Shown here piece after piece: positions 1 through 10,267 of a stretch of DNA of 64,000 bases. The notes under the pieces are model-generated. The model was not told the DNA's origin. It searched no databases and worked only from the letters and a program-made list of their open reading frames with translations. The stretch's first letter is position 1. Each line of letters opens with the position of its first letter. The position numbers and the translations under genes are program-made. This DNA comes from Galdieria sulphuraria. Taxonomy: Eukaryota > Rhodophyta > Bangiophyceae > Galdieriales > Galdieriaceae. The stretch lies in assembly GCF_000341285.1 (NCBI RefSeq), contig NW_005178440.1, forward strand, positions 70,058 through 134,057. The letters run 5' to 3'.

Positions 1-23
1 TTCGTTCTTTTTTATTTCCCTTT

Positions 24-341
24 TTAAAGTTTGACTTCAATATCTACACCCGCAGGTATATCAAGTTTCATTAATCCATTTATAGTATTTATAGAAGGCT
101 GATATATATCAATTATACGCCTATGTTTACGTACTTCAAAGTGTTCTCTTGAATCTTTATTAACATGAGGAGATCTTAAGACACAATAAATTTTTCTTTT
201 TGTAGGCAAAGCAATAGGACCCACTACTATAGAATTGTTTTTACGTGCAGTATCTAGAATTTTTTCACATGAAATTGTTAACAAATTACTATTATAAGCT
301 TTAAGTCGAATTCTTATTTTATTTGGCTGAATATTTATCAT
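24..341 (-). CDS. rps10: 30S ribosomal protein S10 (uS10)
   Basis: Small-subunit protein uS10 of the 30S head; the bacterial homologue also acts as NusE in antitermination. The 105 residues are the full family length. It starts [16 protein letters not shown], has the GPIALPTK loop at residues 41-48 and the [15 protein letters not shown] stretch just after. It is the last visible gene of the long ribosomal operon, 55 nt after tufA, the usual tufA-rps10 order of red algal plastids. Any further downstream member lies outside the window. Identification is secure. Confidence 0.97.
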   Translation of the reverse strand: MINIQPNKIRIRLKAYNSNLLTISCEKILDTARKNNSIVVGPIALPTKRKIYCVLRSPHVNKDSREHFEVRKHRRIIDIYQPSINTINGLMKLDIPAGVDIEVKL

Positions 342-396
342 AAAAAATTATATGTTATAAAGTAAGGTAAGTAGGTTTTTACACGATAATTAAGTA

Positions 397-1626
397 TTAT
401 TTAATAATTTTAGAAACCACCCCAGCACCAATTGTTTTACCGCCTTCGCGAATAGCAAACCTCATTCCTTGCTCAATTGCAATAGGATTAATTAATTCAA
501 CACTCATTTTTATGCGATCGCCAGGCATTACCATTTCAACTGTCTCTCCCTCATCAGAAGTAAAGCTAGTAATTGTACCAGTTACATCAGTAGTTCTAAC
601 ATAAAATTGAGGTCTGTAACCACTAAAAAAAGGAGTGTGCCTACCGCCTTCTTCTTTTTTCAAAATATAAACTTCAGCCTCAAACTGTGTATGTGGTGTA
701 ATTGTACCTGGTTTGGCTAGTACCATACCTCTTTCAATATCATCCTTTTGTATGCCTCTTAATAAAATACCGACATTATCACCTGCTATTCCTTCCTCTA
801 AGGTTTTTTGAAACATTTCTAGTCCTGTAATAGTAGTAGTCTTAGTATTTTTTAATCCAACTAATTCAATAGTATCACCAACTTTAATTTGTCCTCTTTC
901 AATCCTACCAGTTGCTACAGTTCCACGTCCAGTTATTGAAAAAACATCTTCTATTGCCATTAAGAAAGGTTTGTCCATATCCCGTTGAGGCGTTGGAATA
1001 TAATCATCAACTGCATCCATCAGTTCATATATTTTATCAACCCATTTATTTTCGCCTCGTTTAAGATTTGGAGTTTTAGTTAAACTTTCCAAGGCCAAGA
1101 GAGCAGAACCACAAACAAAGGGTATTTCATCACTAGGGAAATCATAATTATTTAACAATTCTCTCACTTCTAACTCAACTAGTTCTAGTAATTCTGGATC
1201 ATCAACTTGATCCTCTTTATTAAGAAAAACTACAATATTCGGTACACCAACTTGTTTAGCTAATAAAATATGTTCTCTTGTTTGAGGCATTGGACCATCT
1301 GCAGCTGATACTACTAAAATTGCTCCATCCATCTGTGCTGCTCCAGTAATCATATTTTTTACATAATCTGCATGGCCAGGACAATCAACATGTGCATAGT
1401 GTCTTTTATCTGTTTCATATTCTACATGCGAAGTGTTAATTGTTATTCCGCGAGCTTTCTCTTCAGGAGCAGCATCAATCTCATCAAATTTTTTAGCTTT
1501 GCTACCAGATGTAGAAGCTAAGGTAGCTGAGATTGCTGCTGTTAAGGTAGTTTTTCCATGATCAACATGTCCTATAGTTCCAATATTAACATGTGGTTTT
1601 TTACGTTCAAATTTTGTACGTGACAT
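397..1626 (-). CDS. tufA: Translation elongation factor EF-Tu
   Basis: GTPase that delivers aminoacyl-tRNA to the plastid ribosome; its exchange factor EF-Ts (tsf) is also in this window. At 409 residues it is the standard length. Visible GTPase motifs are GHVDHGKT (19-26), DCPGH (82-86) and NKED (137-140), followed by domains II and III ending in [10 protein letters not shown]. It lies 55 nt after rps7 in the str-type segment rps12-rps7-tufA. No frame break or missing motif was seen. Confidence 0.99.
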   Translation of the reverse strand: MSRTKFERKKPHVNIGTIGHVDHGKTTLTAAISATLASTSGSKAKKFDEIDAAPEEKARGITINTSHVEYETDKRHYAHVDCPGHADYVKNMITGAAQMDGAILVVSAADGPMPQTREHILLAKQVGVPNIVVFLNKEDQVDDPELLELVELEVRELLNNYDFPSDEIPFVCGSALLALESLTKTPNLKRGENKWVDKIYELMDAVDDYIPTPQRDMDKPFLMAIEDVFSITGRGTVATGRIERGQIKVGDTIELVGLKNTKTTTITGLEMFQKTLEEGIAGDNVGILLRGIQKDDIERGMVLAKPGTITPHTQFEAEVYILKKEEGGRHTPFFSGYRPQFYVRTTDVTGTITSFTSDEGETVEMVMPGDRIKMSVELINPIAIEQGMRFAIREGGKTIGAGVVSKIIK

Positions 1627-1681
1627 ATTTTTTATCCTATTTTTGATTTTTATATTTAATATTAAAAAATTTTAATTGTTG

Positions 1682-2152
1682 TTAATAACGATAGTGGGCA
1701 AAAGCTCTGTTTGCTTCAGCCATTTTATGAACTTCTTCTTTTTTACGAATAGCATTACCAGTATAATTCGAAGCATCAATAATCTCATTAGAGAGTTTGA
1801 CTATTATATTTGTTCCTGTTCTTTTTTTTGCTGCATTTATTAGCCATCTTAAGGCTAAATTAGTACCTCTATAGGTTTTTACTTCAATAGGAACTTGATA
1901 TGTTGAACCTCCAATACGTCTGCCCTTTACTTCTACTAAAGGAGTAACATTTTTTACAGCTTTTTCCAAAATTTTAATAGCATTGGCATGAGTTTTATCT
2001 TGAATCAAATCCATGGCTGTATATGTAATTCTTTGTGCAAGGGATTTTTTACCATTTTTAATAATTCTATTGATTAACATACTAACTAATCGACTTTTAT
2101 GAATTGGATCTTTATCTGCAAAATTTTTCTTAGCAATAGTTTTTCTTGACAT
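1682..2152 (-). CDS. rps7: 30S ribosomal protein S7 (uS7)
   Basis: uS7 nucleates assembly of the 16S rRNA 3' domain and contacts E-site tRNA. The 156-residue product starts MSRKTIAKKNFADKDPIHKS and carries the conserved GGSTYQVP segment near residue 81 and the C-terminal MAEANRAFAHYRY. Length and ends match plastid S7. It sits between rps12 and tufA on the same strand, with about 55 nt on each side, as in the bacterial str operon. Confidence 0.98.
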   Translation of the reverse strand: MSRKTIAKKNFADKDPIHKSRLVSMLINRIIKNGKKSLAQRITYTAMDLIQDKTHANAIKILEKAVKNVTPLVEVKGRRIGGSTYQVPIEVKTYRGTNLALRWLINAAKKRTGTNIIVKLSNEIIDASNYTGNAIRKKEEVHKMAEANRAFAHYRY

Positions 2153-2207
2153 AATATTTAATATTGATAATTAATACCTAAAATTTAAAATAATTATAAG
2201 TCATAAT

Positions 2208-2582
2208 CTAAGATTTCAATTTCTTGGCTCCATATTTAGAACGACTAGTCTTGCGGTTTTTAACGCCTGCAGAATCTAAAGCTCCTCTTACAATATGGTA
2301 TCTAACACCAGGAAGATCTTTAACCCTTCCTCCTCTGACTAATACAACAGAATGTTCTTGTAAATTATGGCCAATTCCAGGTATATAAGCTGTAATTTCA
2401 TAACCTGATGTTAGTCTTACTCTAGCAACTTTTCTTAATGCTGAATTAGGTTTTTTAGGAGTATTAGTATATACACGTGTACAAACACCTCTTTTCTGAG
2501 GGCAAGCATTTAAAGCTGGACATTTTATATTTTTTCTTATGTCTTTTCTTGCTTCTCGAATTAATTGTTGAATAGTTGGCAT
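2208..2582 (-). CDS. rps12: 30S ribosomal protein S12 (uS12)
   Basis: uS12 lies at the decoding centre and controls translational accuracy. It is a single uninterrupted 124-residue frame; there is no trans-splicing as in land plants. Conserved motifs include [10 protein letters not shown] at the start, [13 protein letters not shown] near residue 43 and [14 protein letters not shown] near residue 84. It is first in the rps12-rps7-tufA-rps10 group and follows rpl31. Confidence 0.98.
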   Translation of the reverse strand: MPTIQQLIREARKDIRKNIKCPALNACPQKRGVCTRVYTNTPKKPNSALRKVARVRLTSGYEITAYIPGIGHNLQEHSVVLVRGGRVKDLPGVRYHIVRGALDSAGVKNRKTSRSKYGAKKLKS

Positions 2583-2620
2583 ATTATATTGGGTATGTAT
2601 TTGATATTTTACTATATATC

Positions 2621-2845
2621 TTATATATCTGAATTGTTATTTTGAATTTTATATTTTTTTATAAATCTTTCTACTCTACCTTCAGTATCTATAATCCTTT
2701 GAGAATCAGTAAAGAAAGGATGATTACCTGACCATACATCAACATTTAATTTAGGTTTAGTAGATCCAATTTTAAAAATTAATTTGCCTTCGCAATAGAC
2801 TTCAGCTTCTGGATACCATTTAGGATGAATATTAGATTTGGGCAT
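2621..2845 (-). CDS. rpl31: 50S ribosomal protein L31 (bL31)
   Basis: bL31 bridges the large and small subunits. The 74-residue product opens [20 protein letters not shown] and holds the typical [12 protein letters not shown] motif and the RVERFIKKY tail. Only one cysteine is present, so it is the zinc-free form usual in red algal plastids. It lies between rps9 and rps12, the customary red algal site. Confidence 0.96.
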   Translation of the reverse strand: MPKSNIHPKWYPEAEVYCEGKLIFKIGSTKPKLNVDVWSGNHPFFTDSQRIIDTEGRVERFIKKYKIQNNNSDI

Positions 2846-2911
2846 AAATTTAATTATAAACTTATCAATATCTTATTTATTATTAATTTCAATTAAATAC
2901 ATGATTTATTG

Positions 2912-3322
2912 TTATCTTTTTGAATATTGAGGCGCTTTTCTTGCTTTTTTGAGACCATATTTTCTTCGTTCTTTAATGCGCGAATCTCTCGTTAACAAAT
3001 TATGTTGTTTTAATAATGGTTTATAACTAGTATCAATTTCACATAAGGTCCTAGCTATACCAAGCCTAATTGCATCTGCTTGACCAGAAATTCCACCACC
3101 TTTTACTTGGACTATTAGATCAGAAGTAGATATATCATAATTTACTATTTCAAATGGTAAATAAATTTTATTTATGTATATAGGATTGTATTGTAAATAT
3201 TTTTCAGTAGTTTGACCATTAATAATGATTTTACCATTATTAAATTCATTTTTATGCATTTTAATTAATACACGCGCAATTGCATTTTTACGTCTTCCTG
3301 TTTGTATATGATTATCAAGCAT
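2912..3322 (-). CDS. rps9: 30S ribosomal protein S9 (uS9)
   Basis: uS9 reaches into the ribosomal P site with its basic C-terminal tail. The 136-residue product has the TGRRKNAIARV start motif, VKGGGISGQADAIRLGIAR in the middle, and the tail KKARKAPQYSKR that ends in the lysine-arginine needed at the P site. It follows rpl13 by 38 nt, the pairing seen in bacteria and red algal plastids. Confidence 0.97.
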   Translation of the reverse strand: MLDNHIQTGRRKNAIARVLIKMHKNEFNNGKIIINGQTTEKYLQYNPIYINKIYLPFEIVNYDISTSDLIVQVKGGGISGQADAIRLGIARTLCEIDTSYKPLLKQHNLLTRDSRIKERRKYGLKKARKAPQYSKR

Positions 3323-3360
3323 ATTATTTATTTACTATTTGTATTTTTTATATACTAACA

Positions 3361-3813
3361 TTATTTTATTTTATCAAGTTTATACTCTATTGGATTTTGA
3401 GCAATATGTGGATGAGAATTATCACTATAAACTTTTAAATTATTAAATAAAATTCTGCCTAATCTATTTTTAGGCAACATACCTTTTACTGCATGTTCTA
3501 TAATTCTATTTGGTAAACGTAATTTAAGTTGATTAAAACTTTCTTTTTTTAAACCTCCTGGTCTTCTAGAATTTCTAAAATATATTTTTTTATCTCCTGA
3601 AGACATAATAACGTATTTAGAATTTGTAATAATAACATGTATTTTTGTGTTGACATAAGGAGTATAAGTACTTTGATTTTTACCAATTAAAATTCTAGCA
3701 ATTGCAGTTGCTATTCGACCTACAGTCTGGTTTTTGCAATCAATTAAATACCATGTATGTTTTGCTTCAGAGTATGTTTTATCAGGGAAATAAGTGTTAT
3801 TCATTTTATCCAT
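3361..3813 (-). CDS. rpl13: 50S ribosomal protein L13 (uL13)
   Basis: uL13 is an early-assembling large-subunit protein. The 150 residues include HTWYLIDCKNQTVGRIATAI, the YTPYVNTKIHVIITNS segment and the VKGMLPKNRLGR motif. The frame opens MDKMNNTYFPDK; the second methionine (residue 4) could be the true start. It lies between rpoA and rps9 and looks intact. Confidence 0.96.
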   Translation of the reverse strand: MDKMNNTYFPDKTYSEAKHTWYLIDCKNQTVGRIATAIARILIGKNQSTYTPYVNTKIHVIITNSKYVIMSSGDKKIYFRNSRRPGGLKKESFNQLKLRLPNRIIEHAVKGMLPKNRLGRILFNNLKVYSDNSHPHIAQNPIEYKLDKIK

Positions 3814-3877
3814 TGTTGATTAAATAGAATTTTATTTGTCCTATTAGATTAATTATTTATATTATTTTAATATATAA

Positions 3878-4822
3878 CTAAGTTTTATTTTTAGTTTTGG
3901 GTAATGTTATGCCTAAATAATTTTGTAATGCTTGCATAACCTCTTCTGCTGATTTATATCCAAAGTTTTTAATTTCTAACAAGTCTTCTTCTGAATAATC
4001 TAATAGATCTGCTACTGAAAAAATTTGAGCACGTTTTAGACAATTATAAGCCCTAACAGATAAATGTAATTCTTCGATTGGAACTTGGTGTAATTTTTTT
4101 TCTTCTTGACTGTTATCTTTATTTTCTTCTTCTGATTCAATTGCAATTTCTTTTAGTGGCTCTAACATCTTGATAAAAATGTCTGAAGCTTTTATTATTG
4201 CTTCTTTAGGAGTAATACTACCATTAGTTATGATTTCTAAAATAAGTTTTTCGAATAATAAGGATTCACCATTGTATTGTTCTTTAACATGAAACATTAC
4301 TTTTCTTATAGGCATATATACTGCATCTACTTTTAAACTTTCTGTTAAATTTTCTCCTGTTTTTTTATTAACTAAATCATATCCTTTACCTTTTTCAATT
4401 TTCATTTCCATTTCTAAATTAGTATTATTATCAATTGTAGCTATATATTGTCTTGGATCGACCAATTCAAGACGAGTTGGTAATTCTAAATCAGAGGCAG
4501 TAACAATCGACGGACCTGATACTTTTAATCTTATAAATTGGGGTTCATCTAAATCACTTTTGAATATAATTTGTTTTAGGTTTAATAATATGTCTAAAAC
4601 ATCTTCACGCACACCTTCAACAGTTGTAAACTCATGATTAACTCCAGATATTCTGACACTGGAAATAGCTAAACCTTCTAATTCCGCCAACATTATTCTT
4701 CGTAAGGCATTACCTAAAGTAATACCTTGCCCCTTGTTCAAAGGATAAATAATAAATTTTCCATATTGATTTGTTGGGTTTTGATTAAAAGATTCTAGAC
4801 ATTCAATTTGTAACTTTTTCAT
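3878..4822 (-). CDS. rpoA: RNA polymerase alpha subunit (PEP)
   Basis: Alpha subunit of the bacterial-type plastid RNA polymerase; its dimer is the scaffold for the beta and beta' subunits encoded at 46894-56305. The 314 residues contain the N-terminal dimerisation domain (GQGITLGNALRRIMLAELEG near 30-50) and a full C-terminal domain with LHLSVRAYNCLKRAQI and the helix-hairpin-helix IKNFGYKSAEEV. A complete C-terminal domain means promoter UP-element or activator contact remains possible. It follows rps11 as in the bacterial alpha operon. Confidence 0.98.
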   Translation of the reverse strand: MKKLQIECLESFNQNPTNQYGKFIIYPLNKGQGITLGNALRRIMLAELEGLAISSVRISGVNHEFTTVEGVREDVLDILLNLKQIIFKSDLDEPQFIRLKVSGPSIVTASDLELPTRLELVDPRQYIATIDNNTNLEMEMKIEKGKGYDLVNKKTGENLTESLKVDAVYMPIRKVMFHVKEQYNGESLLFEKLILEIITNGSITPKEAIIKASDIFIKMLEPLKEIAIESEEENKDNSQEEKKLHQVPIEELHLSVRAYNCLKRAQIFSVADLLDYSEEDLLEIKNFGYKSAEEVMQALQNYLGITLPKTKNKT

Positions 4823-4863
4823 ATAACTATATAATAAAATAATATAAATTATATCTAGTTCTT

Positions 4864-5268
4864 TTAAACACGTCTTCTTTTAGGAGGTCTACAACCATTA
4901 TGAGGTATGGGTGTTATGTCTTTAATCGTTGTTATTTTCAAACCAAGAGCTTGTAAAGCTCTAATAGCCGTCTCTCTACCAGAACCAGGACCATTTATTC
5001 TTATTTCTGTTTGTCGCATTCCATTCTCTAAAGCTTGTTTACCAGCTTTTTCTGCTGTTGTTTGTGCTGCAAAAGGTGTAGCTTTTTTAGCACCTTTAAA
5101 TCCAACTTGTCCAGCAGAAGCCCATGCAATAGTATTACCGTTTATGTCTGTTATGTTTACAATTGTATTATTAAATGTTGATTTTATATGTGTTATACCA
5201 TTATAGATATTTTTCTTTTGTTTTTTTACTATGTTTTTTTTTATTTCTTTAACCATATTTTTTATCAT
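4864..5268 (-). CDS. rps11: 30S ribosomal protein S11 (uS11)
   Basis: uS11 forms the platform of the small subunit near the mRNA exit. It has the conserved [32 protein letters not shown] and [20 protein letters not shown] motifs. The 134-residue frame begins [12 protein letters not shown]; the second methionine (residue 5) is an equally possible start. It lies 10 nt downstream of rps13, so the two genes are almost certainly co-transcribed. Confidence 0.97.
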   Translation of the reverse strand: MIKNMVKEIKKNIVKKQKKNIYNGITHIKSTFNNTIVNITDINGNTIAWASAGQVGFKGAKKATPFAAQTTAEKAGKQALENGMRQTEIRINGPGSGRETAIRALQALGLKITTIKDITPIPHNGCRPPKRRRV

Positions 5269-5278
5269 TTCATTTTAA

Positions 5279-5632
5279 TTATTTATTTTTATTCATAGAT
5301 TTACAAGTTTTAGCATTAGTTCTTGTTCTTTGTCCTCTAACTGGTAGATTTAACCTATGCCTTTTACCTCGATAACTTCCAATCTCTATTAATCTTTTAA
5401 TATTTAGAGATTCAAATTTTCTTAAATCACCTTCTACTTGATAATGTTTTTCAATTATAGATCTTATATTTCCTATCTCTTTATCATCTAAATCTTGTAT
5501 TTTTTTTTCAGAATTGATTTTTGCGTTAGAAACAATCTGTTTTGCCAAAGGTAAGCCTATACCATATATATATGTTAACGCAATTTCTACTTTTTTATTT
5601 TTTGGAAGATCAATTCCAGCAATTCTTACCAT
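5279..5632 (-). CDS. rps13: 30S ribosomal protein S13 (uS13)
   Basis: uS13 sits at the top of the 30S head and contacts P-site tRNA. It starts [21 protein letters not shown], and has the [27 protein letters not shown] and [13 protein letters not shown] motifs. The 117 residues are slightly shorter than many homologues, with a short basic tail KSMNKNK. It comes after rpl36 and before rps11, the ancestral alpha-operon order. Confidence 0.97.
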   Translation of the reverse strand: MVRIAGIDLPKNKKVEIALTYIYGIGLPLAKQIVSNAKINSEKKIQDLDDKEIGNIRSIIEKHYQVEGDLRKFESLNIKRLIEIGSYRGKRHRLNLPVRGQRTRTNAKTCKSMNKNK

Positions 5633-5665
5633 AAGTTTATCTCCTAAATGTAATTAACAATTAAA

Positions 5666-5779
5666 TTAGCCCTGACGTTGTTTATGTTTTTCATTAATAC
5701 ATATTACTATAATTCTTCTTTTTCTTTTTATTATACGACAATTATCACATATTTTTTTTACTGATGATCTAACTTTCAT
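5666..5779 (-). CDS. rpl36: 50S ribosomal protein L36 (bL36)
   Basis: A 37-residue zinc-ribbon protein read directly from the minus strand, beginning [14 protein letters not shown]. The zinc ligands Cys11, Cys14, Cys27 and His32 are all present, and the length is the family standard. It lies between secY and rps13, exactly where spc/alpha operons carry it. The ATG is at 5779 and the TAA at 5666-5668. Confidence 0.96.
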   Translation of the reverse strand: MKVRSSVKKICDNCRIIKRKRRIIVICINEKHKQRQG

Positions 5780-5824
5780 ATTTTATTCACCTTTTAATAA
5801 TTTTAATAAAATGAAAAACAAATT

Positions 5825-7102
5825 TTATTCTATCATATGTTCATAATTTTTACTTAATAAATAAGTTTTTATTTGTTTAACTATATCAATAGCTACACCT
5901 ATTAAAATGAGTAATGAAGTAGCTCCAATTCCTTTAATTAAAGAAATTTGGGTGATTGTTTCCATAACAGAAGGTATAATAGCCACAAAGGATAAAAACG
6001 ATGCACCTAAAAAGGTTAAGCGATTTAAAATTTTTTTTAAGTAAATTTTAGTTTTTATACCAGGACGTATTCCTGGTATACTTACCGCCATTTTTTTTAA
6101 ATTTTCAGTAATTTCATTTGTATTAAAAAATACGTTTGTATAAAAATAACTAAAAAAAAATATTAAAGTAAAATAAACTAAGGTATAAATAATTTTATTA
6201 TTAAATAATATATTATTAAATACCATGATACTAGTTCTAATATTATCGTTAATTATTATTTGGCTTAAATAAATAGGTATTAAAGTTAATGAAGCTGCAA
6301 AAATTATAGGCATAATTCCACTTTGATTAAGTTTAAGAGGTAAATAATTATTATAGGAGTTTATAATACCTCTTGATAATTGTTTTGCTGAAACTATAGG
6401 TATACGTCTTGTAGCTTCTTGTACATATATTATTAAAATCAAAACTGAAATTAGCAAAACTATGAATATAAATAGTTGTATATAATTTGCTGTCTCAAAA
6501 TTCAATTTCAAAATATTTGATGATTTCTGTAAGCTAGCAATAATATTAATCGCTATTAATATAGATGAGCCGTTACCTAGTCCATTTTCAGTGATTACTT
6601 CGCTAAACCACATCATCAACATTGCACCAGTACTTAAAATTATTACTGTTTGAAAAATAAATACTACACTCCATTCTAATGAATATTTCTTTAACCAGAA
6701 TGTTATTCCTATGCTTTGTATAATAGACCAGATTAATGTAAGATAACGTGTTATTTGATTGATTTTCTGTCTACCAAAATCTCCTTCTTCCTTTTGTAAT
6801 TTTTCTAAAAGTGGTATTGCCGGAGTTATTAACTGTATAATAATTGAAGCATTAATATAGGGAACTATACCAAGAGCAAAAATTCCTATTGTTGAAAACC
6901 CTCCTCCAGCAAAAATGTTAATAAAATTAATAACTTGGTTATTAGAACTCATTTTATAAAAGTTCTCATAATCGATTCCTGGTATTGGAATAAAAATACC
7001 CAGTCGTGATATTAGTAGAATAACCAAAGTTAAAATAATTTTTTCTTTTAAAATTTGTAAATCACTTAATCTCTGTAAGATACCAAAATTATTTTTATAC
7101 AT
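5825..7102 (-). CDS. secY: Preprotein translocase subunit SecY
   Basis: Pore subunit of the Sec translocase in the thylakoid membrane, working with SecE, SecG (encoded at 29959) and SecA. The 425 residues give about ten hydrophobic segments. Family motifs include the start region RLGIFIPIPGID, the FAGGGFSTIGIFALGIVPYINASI stretch (spread over about residues 64-88) and RGIINSYNN. It lies between rps5 and rpl36, the ancestral spc-operon place. No break was seen. Confidence 0.97.
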   Translation of the reverse strand: MYKNNFGILQRLSDLQILKEKIILTLVILLISRLGIFIPIPGIDYENFYKMSSNNQVINFINIFAGGGFSTIGIFALGIVPYINASIIIQLITPAIPLLEKLQKEEGDFGRQKINQITRYLTLIWSIIQSIGITFWLKKYSLEWSVVFIFQTVIILSTGAMLMMWFSEVITENGLGNGSSILIAINIIASLQKSSNILKLNFETANYIQLFIFIVLLISVLILIIYVQEATRRIPIVSAKQLSRGIINSYNNYLPLKLNQSGIMPIIFAASLTLIPIYLSQIIINDNIRTSIMVFNNILFNNKIIYTLVYFTLIFFFSYFYTNVFFNTNEITENLKKMAVSIPGIRPGIKTKIYLKKILNRLTFLGASFLSFVAIIPSVMETITQISLIKGIGATSLLILIGVAIDIVKQIKTYLLSKNYEHMIE

Positions 7103-7148
7103 TTTAATAAATTATATTAAATTATTTTTAATAATATTATTACGGTTA

Positions 7149-7619
7149 TTAAGCTCTATGTTTTAATGTATGTTGAATACTTTTTAATTTTTTTAGTGCA
7201 ATAATTGTAGCATATGCATTATTTAACTTATTATTAGAACCTAATTGCTTAGCTAAAACATTTTTAACGCCTGCTAGTTCTAAAACTATACGTACAGCCC
7301 CACCTGCAATAACTCCCGATCCTAAAGAAGATGGTCGTAATATAATCGATGCTGCACCAAACGAGTTTTGAATAATATGAGGTATAGAGTAGTTTTTATT
7401 TAATGGTACTTGAATTAAATTTTTTTTTCCATCAGCAATGGCTTTTCTAATTGCACTAATTACTTCACTTGCCTTGCCAATCCCGATACCTACCTGATTT
7501 AATTGATCTCCAACAATTACTACCACACGAAAACTAAGCTTTTTCCCTCCTTTTACAACTTTGGTTACTCTTTTTACTTGAACGACTTTTTCAACTAATT
7601 CATTCTCTTGTGATTTCAT
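7149..7619 (-). CDS. rps5: 30S ribosomal protein S5 (uS5)
   Basis: uS5 lies on the solvent side of the 30S near the mRNA entry and affects accuracy. The 156-residue product has [18 protein letters not shown] (double-stranded RNA-binding region) and the C-terminal-domain motif [20 protein letters not shown]. It follows rpl18 by 23 nt on the same strand. The length is on the short side for the family, lacking a long N-terminal extension. Confidence 0.97.
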   Translation of the reverse strand: MKSQENELVEKVVQVKRVTKVVKGGKKLSFRVVVIVGDQLNQVGIGIGKASEVISAIRKAIADGKKNLIQVPLNKNYSIPHIIQNSFGAASIILRPSSLGSGVIAGGAVRIVLELAGVKNVLAKQLGSNNKLNNAYATIIALKKLKSIQHTLKHRA

Positions 7620-7642
7620 GCTATTACCCTTAGTTAAAAAAA

Positions 7643-8005
7643 TTAAAATATTAAACCATTTTCTCTTGCTGAATCCGCCAAAGCTTTTATTCTTCCATGA
7701 TAAGGTCTTCCTCCTCTATCGAATACAACTTTGTTAATATTTTTTGTTTTGCATTTATCTGCCAATACTTTTCCAACTATTTCTGCTGCTTTGCAAGTAG
7801 AGCAACTAAAATTTTGATTTCTTACCATAGGATCTAAAGTAGAACTACTTGTAATAATACTATTGTTTTCATCATTAATAATTTGGGCATAAATATGCTG
7901 ATTTGACCTAAATACGTATAATCTAGGACGATCACTATTTCCTTTAATTTTTTTTCTTATACTTTTATGCTTTTTTTGAATTTGATTTTTTTGTAGAAAT
8001 TTCAT
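7643..8005 (-). CDS. rpl18: 50S ribosomal protein L18 (uL18)
   Basis: uL18 binds 5S rRNA together with uL5. The 120-residue protein has a basic start, the [18 protein letters not shown] strand and the typical end [20 protein letters not shown]. Only 2 nt separate it from the rpl6 stop upstream, so translational coupling is likely. All parts of the family are present. Confidence 0.97.
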   Translation of the reverse strand: MKFLQKNQIQKKHKSIRKKIKGNSDRPRLYVFRSNQHIYAQIINDENNSIITSSSTLDPMVRNQNFSCSTCKAAEIVGKVLADKCKTKNINKVVFDRGGRPYHGRIKALADSARENGLIF

Positions 8006-8007
8006 AT

Positions 8008-8559
8008 TTATTTTTTACCTGTTTTACCTGCTTTTAATTTTATATATTCTCCTCTATAATGAATTCCTTTACCTTTATATGGTTCTGGTAAACGAAAGTT
8101 ACGTATTCTTGATGCTACTTCTCCTACTAGTTGTTTATCAATACCGCTAATTTTTATAATTGTATTATTTTCAATTTCTATACTAATTGAATCAGGTATT
8201 ACAAATTTTATAGGATGACTATAGCCAAGATTTAGTGTTAATATTTTATTTTCTAATTGAGAACGATATCCCACTCCTTTGAGTTCAAGATATTTACTAA
8301 ATTTAGTATTAACACCAATTATCATATTATTAATTAATGTTCTATATAATCCATATAACTCATTAGTTTTATTATCTTGTTTATTTTTACCAATCATCAA
8401 AATGGATCTATTATTTTCTTCTCTTATTGTAAATGTTATTTGCTCTACAAGCTGCTTTCTTAACTCACCTTCTTTTCCTTTAACAACAATATGATCATCC
8501 TCTAAATATACATTTACATTCTGAGGTATACTAATTGGAAGTTTCCCGATTCTAGACAT
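8008..8559 (-). CDS. rpl6: 50S ribosomal protein L6 (uL6)
   Basis: uL6 lies near the sarcin-ricin loop and factor-binding region of the large subunit. The 183 residues show the start MSRIGKLPISIPQNV, the two repeated domains, GVGYRSQLENK near residue 95 and the C-terminal PEPYKGKGIHYRGE. It lies between rps8 (14 nt away) and rpl18 (2 nt away) in the spc segment. Confidence 0.97.
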   Translation of the reverse strand: MSRIGKLPISIPQNVNVYLEDDHIVVKGKEGELRKQLVEQITFTIREENNRSILMIGKNKQDNKTNELYGLYRTLINNMIIGVNTKFSKYLELKGVGYRSQLENKILTLNLGYSHPIKFVIPDSISIEIENNTIIKISGIDKQLVGEVASRIRNFRLPEPYKGKGIHYRGEYIKLKAGKTGKK

Positions 8560-8573
8560 AATTTAATCTCCGA

Positions 8574-8978
8574 TTACCAAATATAACATAATATTTCTCC
8601 ACCTATATTATTAGAACGTGCATCCTTATCATCCATAATTCCTTGTGAAGTAGAAACTATTGCAATGCCAAGTCCTCCTAAGACTATAGGTATATCTTTG
8701 CAACCTGCATAAATTCTTAGACCAGGTTTACTAATTCTTTTAATCGTAGTAATTACTGGCTGTCTTATTTTTCCTTTATATTTCAAATAAATTAAAATTT
8801 TATGTTGAGATAGTTTACCTTCTAGTTTAAATTCAAAGGAATCAATAAACCCCGTTTCCTGTAAAACGTTAGCTATATTAGAATTAATTTTTGTATTAGG
8901 TACTTCTACTAGACTATACTTGGCTAGATTTGCATTTCTAATCCTAGTCAACATATCCGAAATAGTATCCTTAACCAC
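8574..8978 (-). CDS. rps8: 30S ribosomal protein S8 (uS8)
   Basis: uS8 binds the central domain of 16S rRNA; in bacteria it also represses the spc operon. The 134-residue product has [18 protein letters not shown] at the start and the RNA-binding C-terminal motif [14 protein letters not shown] followed by GGEILCYIW. It lies between rpl5 and rpl6 in the ancestral order. Confidence 0.97.
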   Translation of the reverse strand: MVKDTISDMLTRIRNANLAKYSLVEVPNTKINSNIANVLQETGFIDSFEFKLEGKLSQHKILIYLKYKGKIRQPVITTIKRISKPGLRIYAGCKDIPIVLGGLGIAIVSTSQGIMDDKDARSNNIGGEILCYIW

Positions 8979-9007
8979 ACTGTTACTCCTTTACGTTCAG
9001 CTTAAGA

Positions 9008-9559
9008 TTACAAATTATTTTTTTTAAATGGCATTCCCAATAGAGTTAAAAGTCTTTTGGCTTCTAAATCATTTAAAGCTGTTGTCACTATATTAATATC
9101 CATACCTCTTATTTTATCAATTTTATCATATTCAATTTCTGGAAAGATTAATTGTTCTTTAATACCTAAATTATAATTACCTCTGCCATCAAAACTACTT
9201 GTATTAATCCCCCTAAAGTCTCTTATCCGTGGTAAGGCAAGATGAATCAATTTTTCTAAAAAAATATACATTTTTTCTTTACGCAAAGTTAGAGCTATAC
9301 CAATAGGTGTTTTTTCTCTAATTTTAAATCCTGATATTGATTTTTTGGCATATGTAATAATAGGTTTTTGGCCGGTAATTAATGCAATTTCATTTACATT
9401 ATTCTCTAAAACTTTTGAGTTTTGGCCATCTTGCCCTAGGCCCCTATTAATATTAATTTTTGTTATTTTAGGAACTTGATGGATATTTGGGTATCCAAAC
9501 TCTCTAATCAAATCTTTAATTATTGTATTTTTATAATAGTTATATAATTGGCTTCTCAT
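9008..9559 (-). CDS. rpl5: 50S ribosomal protein L5 (uL5)
   Basis: uL5 binds 5S rRNA and forms an intersubunit bridge. The 183 residues contain the conserved [32 protein letters not shown] and the C-terminal [22 protein letters not shown]. The next gene upstream is rpl14 only 49 nt away; the rpl24 gene that normally separates these two is absent. The coding frame itself is complete. Confidence 0.97.
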   Translation of the reverse strand: MRSQLYNYYKNTIIKDLIREFGYPNIHQVPKITKININRGLGQDGQNSKVLENNVNEIALITGQKPIITYAKKSISGFKIREKTPIGIALTLRKEKMYIFLEKLIHLALPRIRDFRGINTSSFDGRGNYNLGIKEQLIFPEIEYDKIDKIRGMDINIVTTALNDLEAKRLLTLLGMPFKKNNL

Positions 9560-9608
9560 ATATTAATATTAATTTAATTATTTTATATTTTTAGTATTTA
9601 CTATACTA

Positions 9609-9977
9609 TTAAATTACTTCTATTGCTAAAGAAATAATTTTTGTAAAATTTTTATCTCTTAATTCTCTAGCAATAGGTCCAAAAACTCTAGTACCTCTAG
9701 GATTATTATCCTGATTTATTAAAATAGCAGCATTGTCATCAAAACGAATATGCATACCATCAGGACGTCTAAGCATTTTTTTTGTTCTTACTATAACTGC
9801 ACGTACAACATCTGATTTTTTAACTGGCATGTTTGGTATTGCTTCTTTTACTACTCCTACAATTATATCACCTATATGAGCATATTTTGCATTACCGGGT
9901 TTTAAAATTCTAACACACATTATTTGTTTAGCACCACTATTATCTGCTACATTTAAATAAGTTTGATTCTGTATCAT
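9609..9977 (-). CDS. rpl14: 50S ribosomal protein L14 (uL14)
   Basis: uL14 makes bridge contacts with 16S rRNA. The 122 residues are the exact family length. Motifs are [17 protein letters not shown] at the start, [18 protein letters not shown] in the middle and [17 protein letters not shown] near the end. It follows rps17 with a 3-nt gap, so translation is probably coupled. Confidence 0.98.
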   Translation of the reverse strand: MIQNQTYLNVADNSGAKQIMCVRILKPGNAKYAHIGDIIVGVVKEAIPNMPVKKSDVVRAVIVRTKKMLRRPDGMHIRFDDNAAILINQDNNPRGTRVFGPIARELRDKNFTKIISLAIEVI

Positions 9978-9980
9978 TTT

Positions 9981-10247
9981 TTATCCCTTAAATTGTCTTA
10001 ATTTTGAGGATGACGTAATAATGTTTATTAATTTCCATCTTTTAGTTTTACTTAATGGTCTTGTTTCTTCAATTATTACTTTATCTCCTATTTTACATAC
10101 ATTGTTTTCATCGTGTGCTTTATATTTTTTTGTACGTATTACTATTTTATTATATTTATTGTGAATTATTGTTTTATTAACCGCTACAACAATTGTCTTG
10201 TTCATTTTATGGCTTATTACATTTCCAATTTGTTTTTTAACAGACAT
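9981..10247 (-). CDS. rps17: 30S ribosomal protein S17 (uS17)
   Basis: uS17 is a primary 16S rRNA-binding protein of OB-fold type. The 88-residue product shows [16 protein letters not shown] at the start, [13 protein letters not shown] in the middle and [18 protein letters not shown] near residue 57. It is between rpl29 (20 nt) and rpl14 (3 nt), the standard S10-operon place. Confidence 0.97.
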   Translation of the reverse strand: MSVKKQIGNVISHKMNKTIVVAVNKTIIHNKYNKIVIRTKKYKAHDENNVCKIGDKVIIEETRPLSKTKRWKLINIITSSSKLRQFKG

Positions 10248-10267
10248 AAATTTGTACCTTATTTTTG

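Noticed and set aside
4907-5206. Plus-strand frame opposite rps11
   Set aside because: Shadow of a conserved gene on the other strand; no family features or ribosome site.
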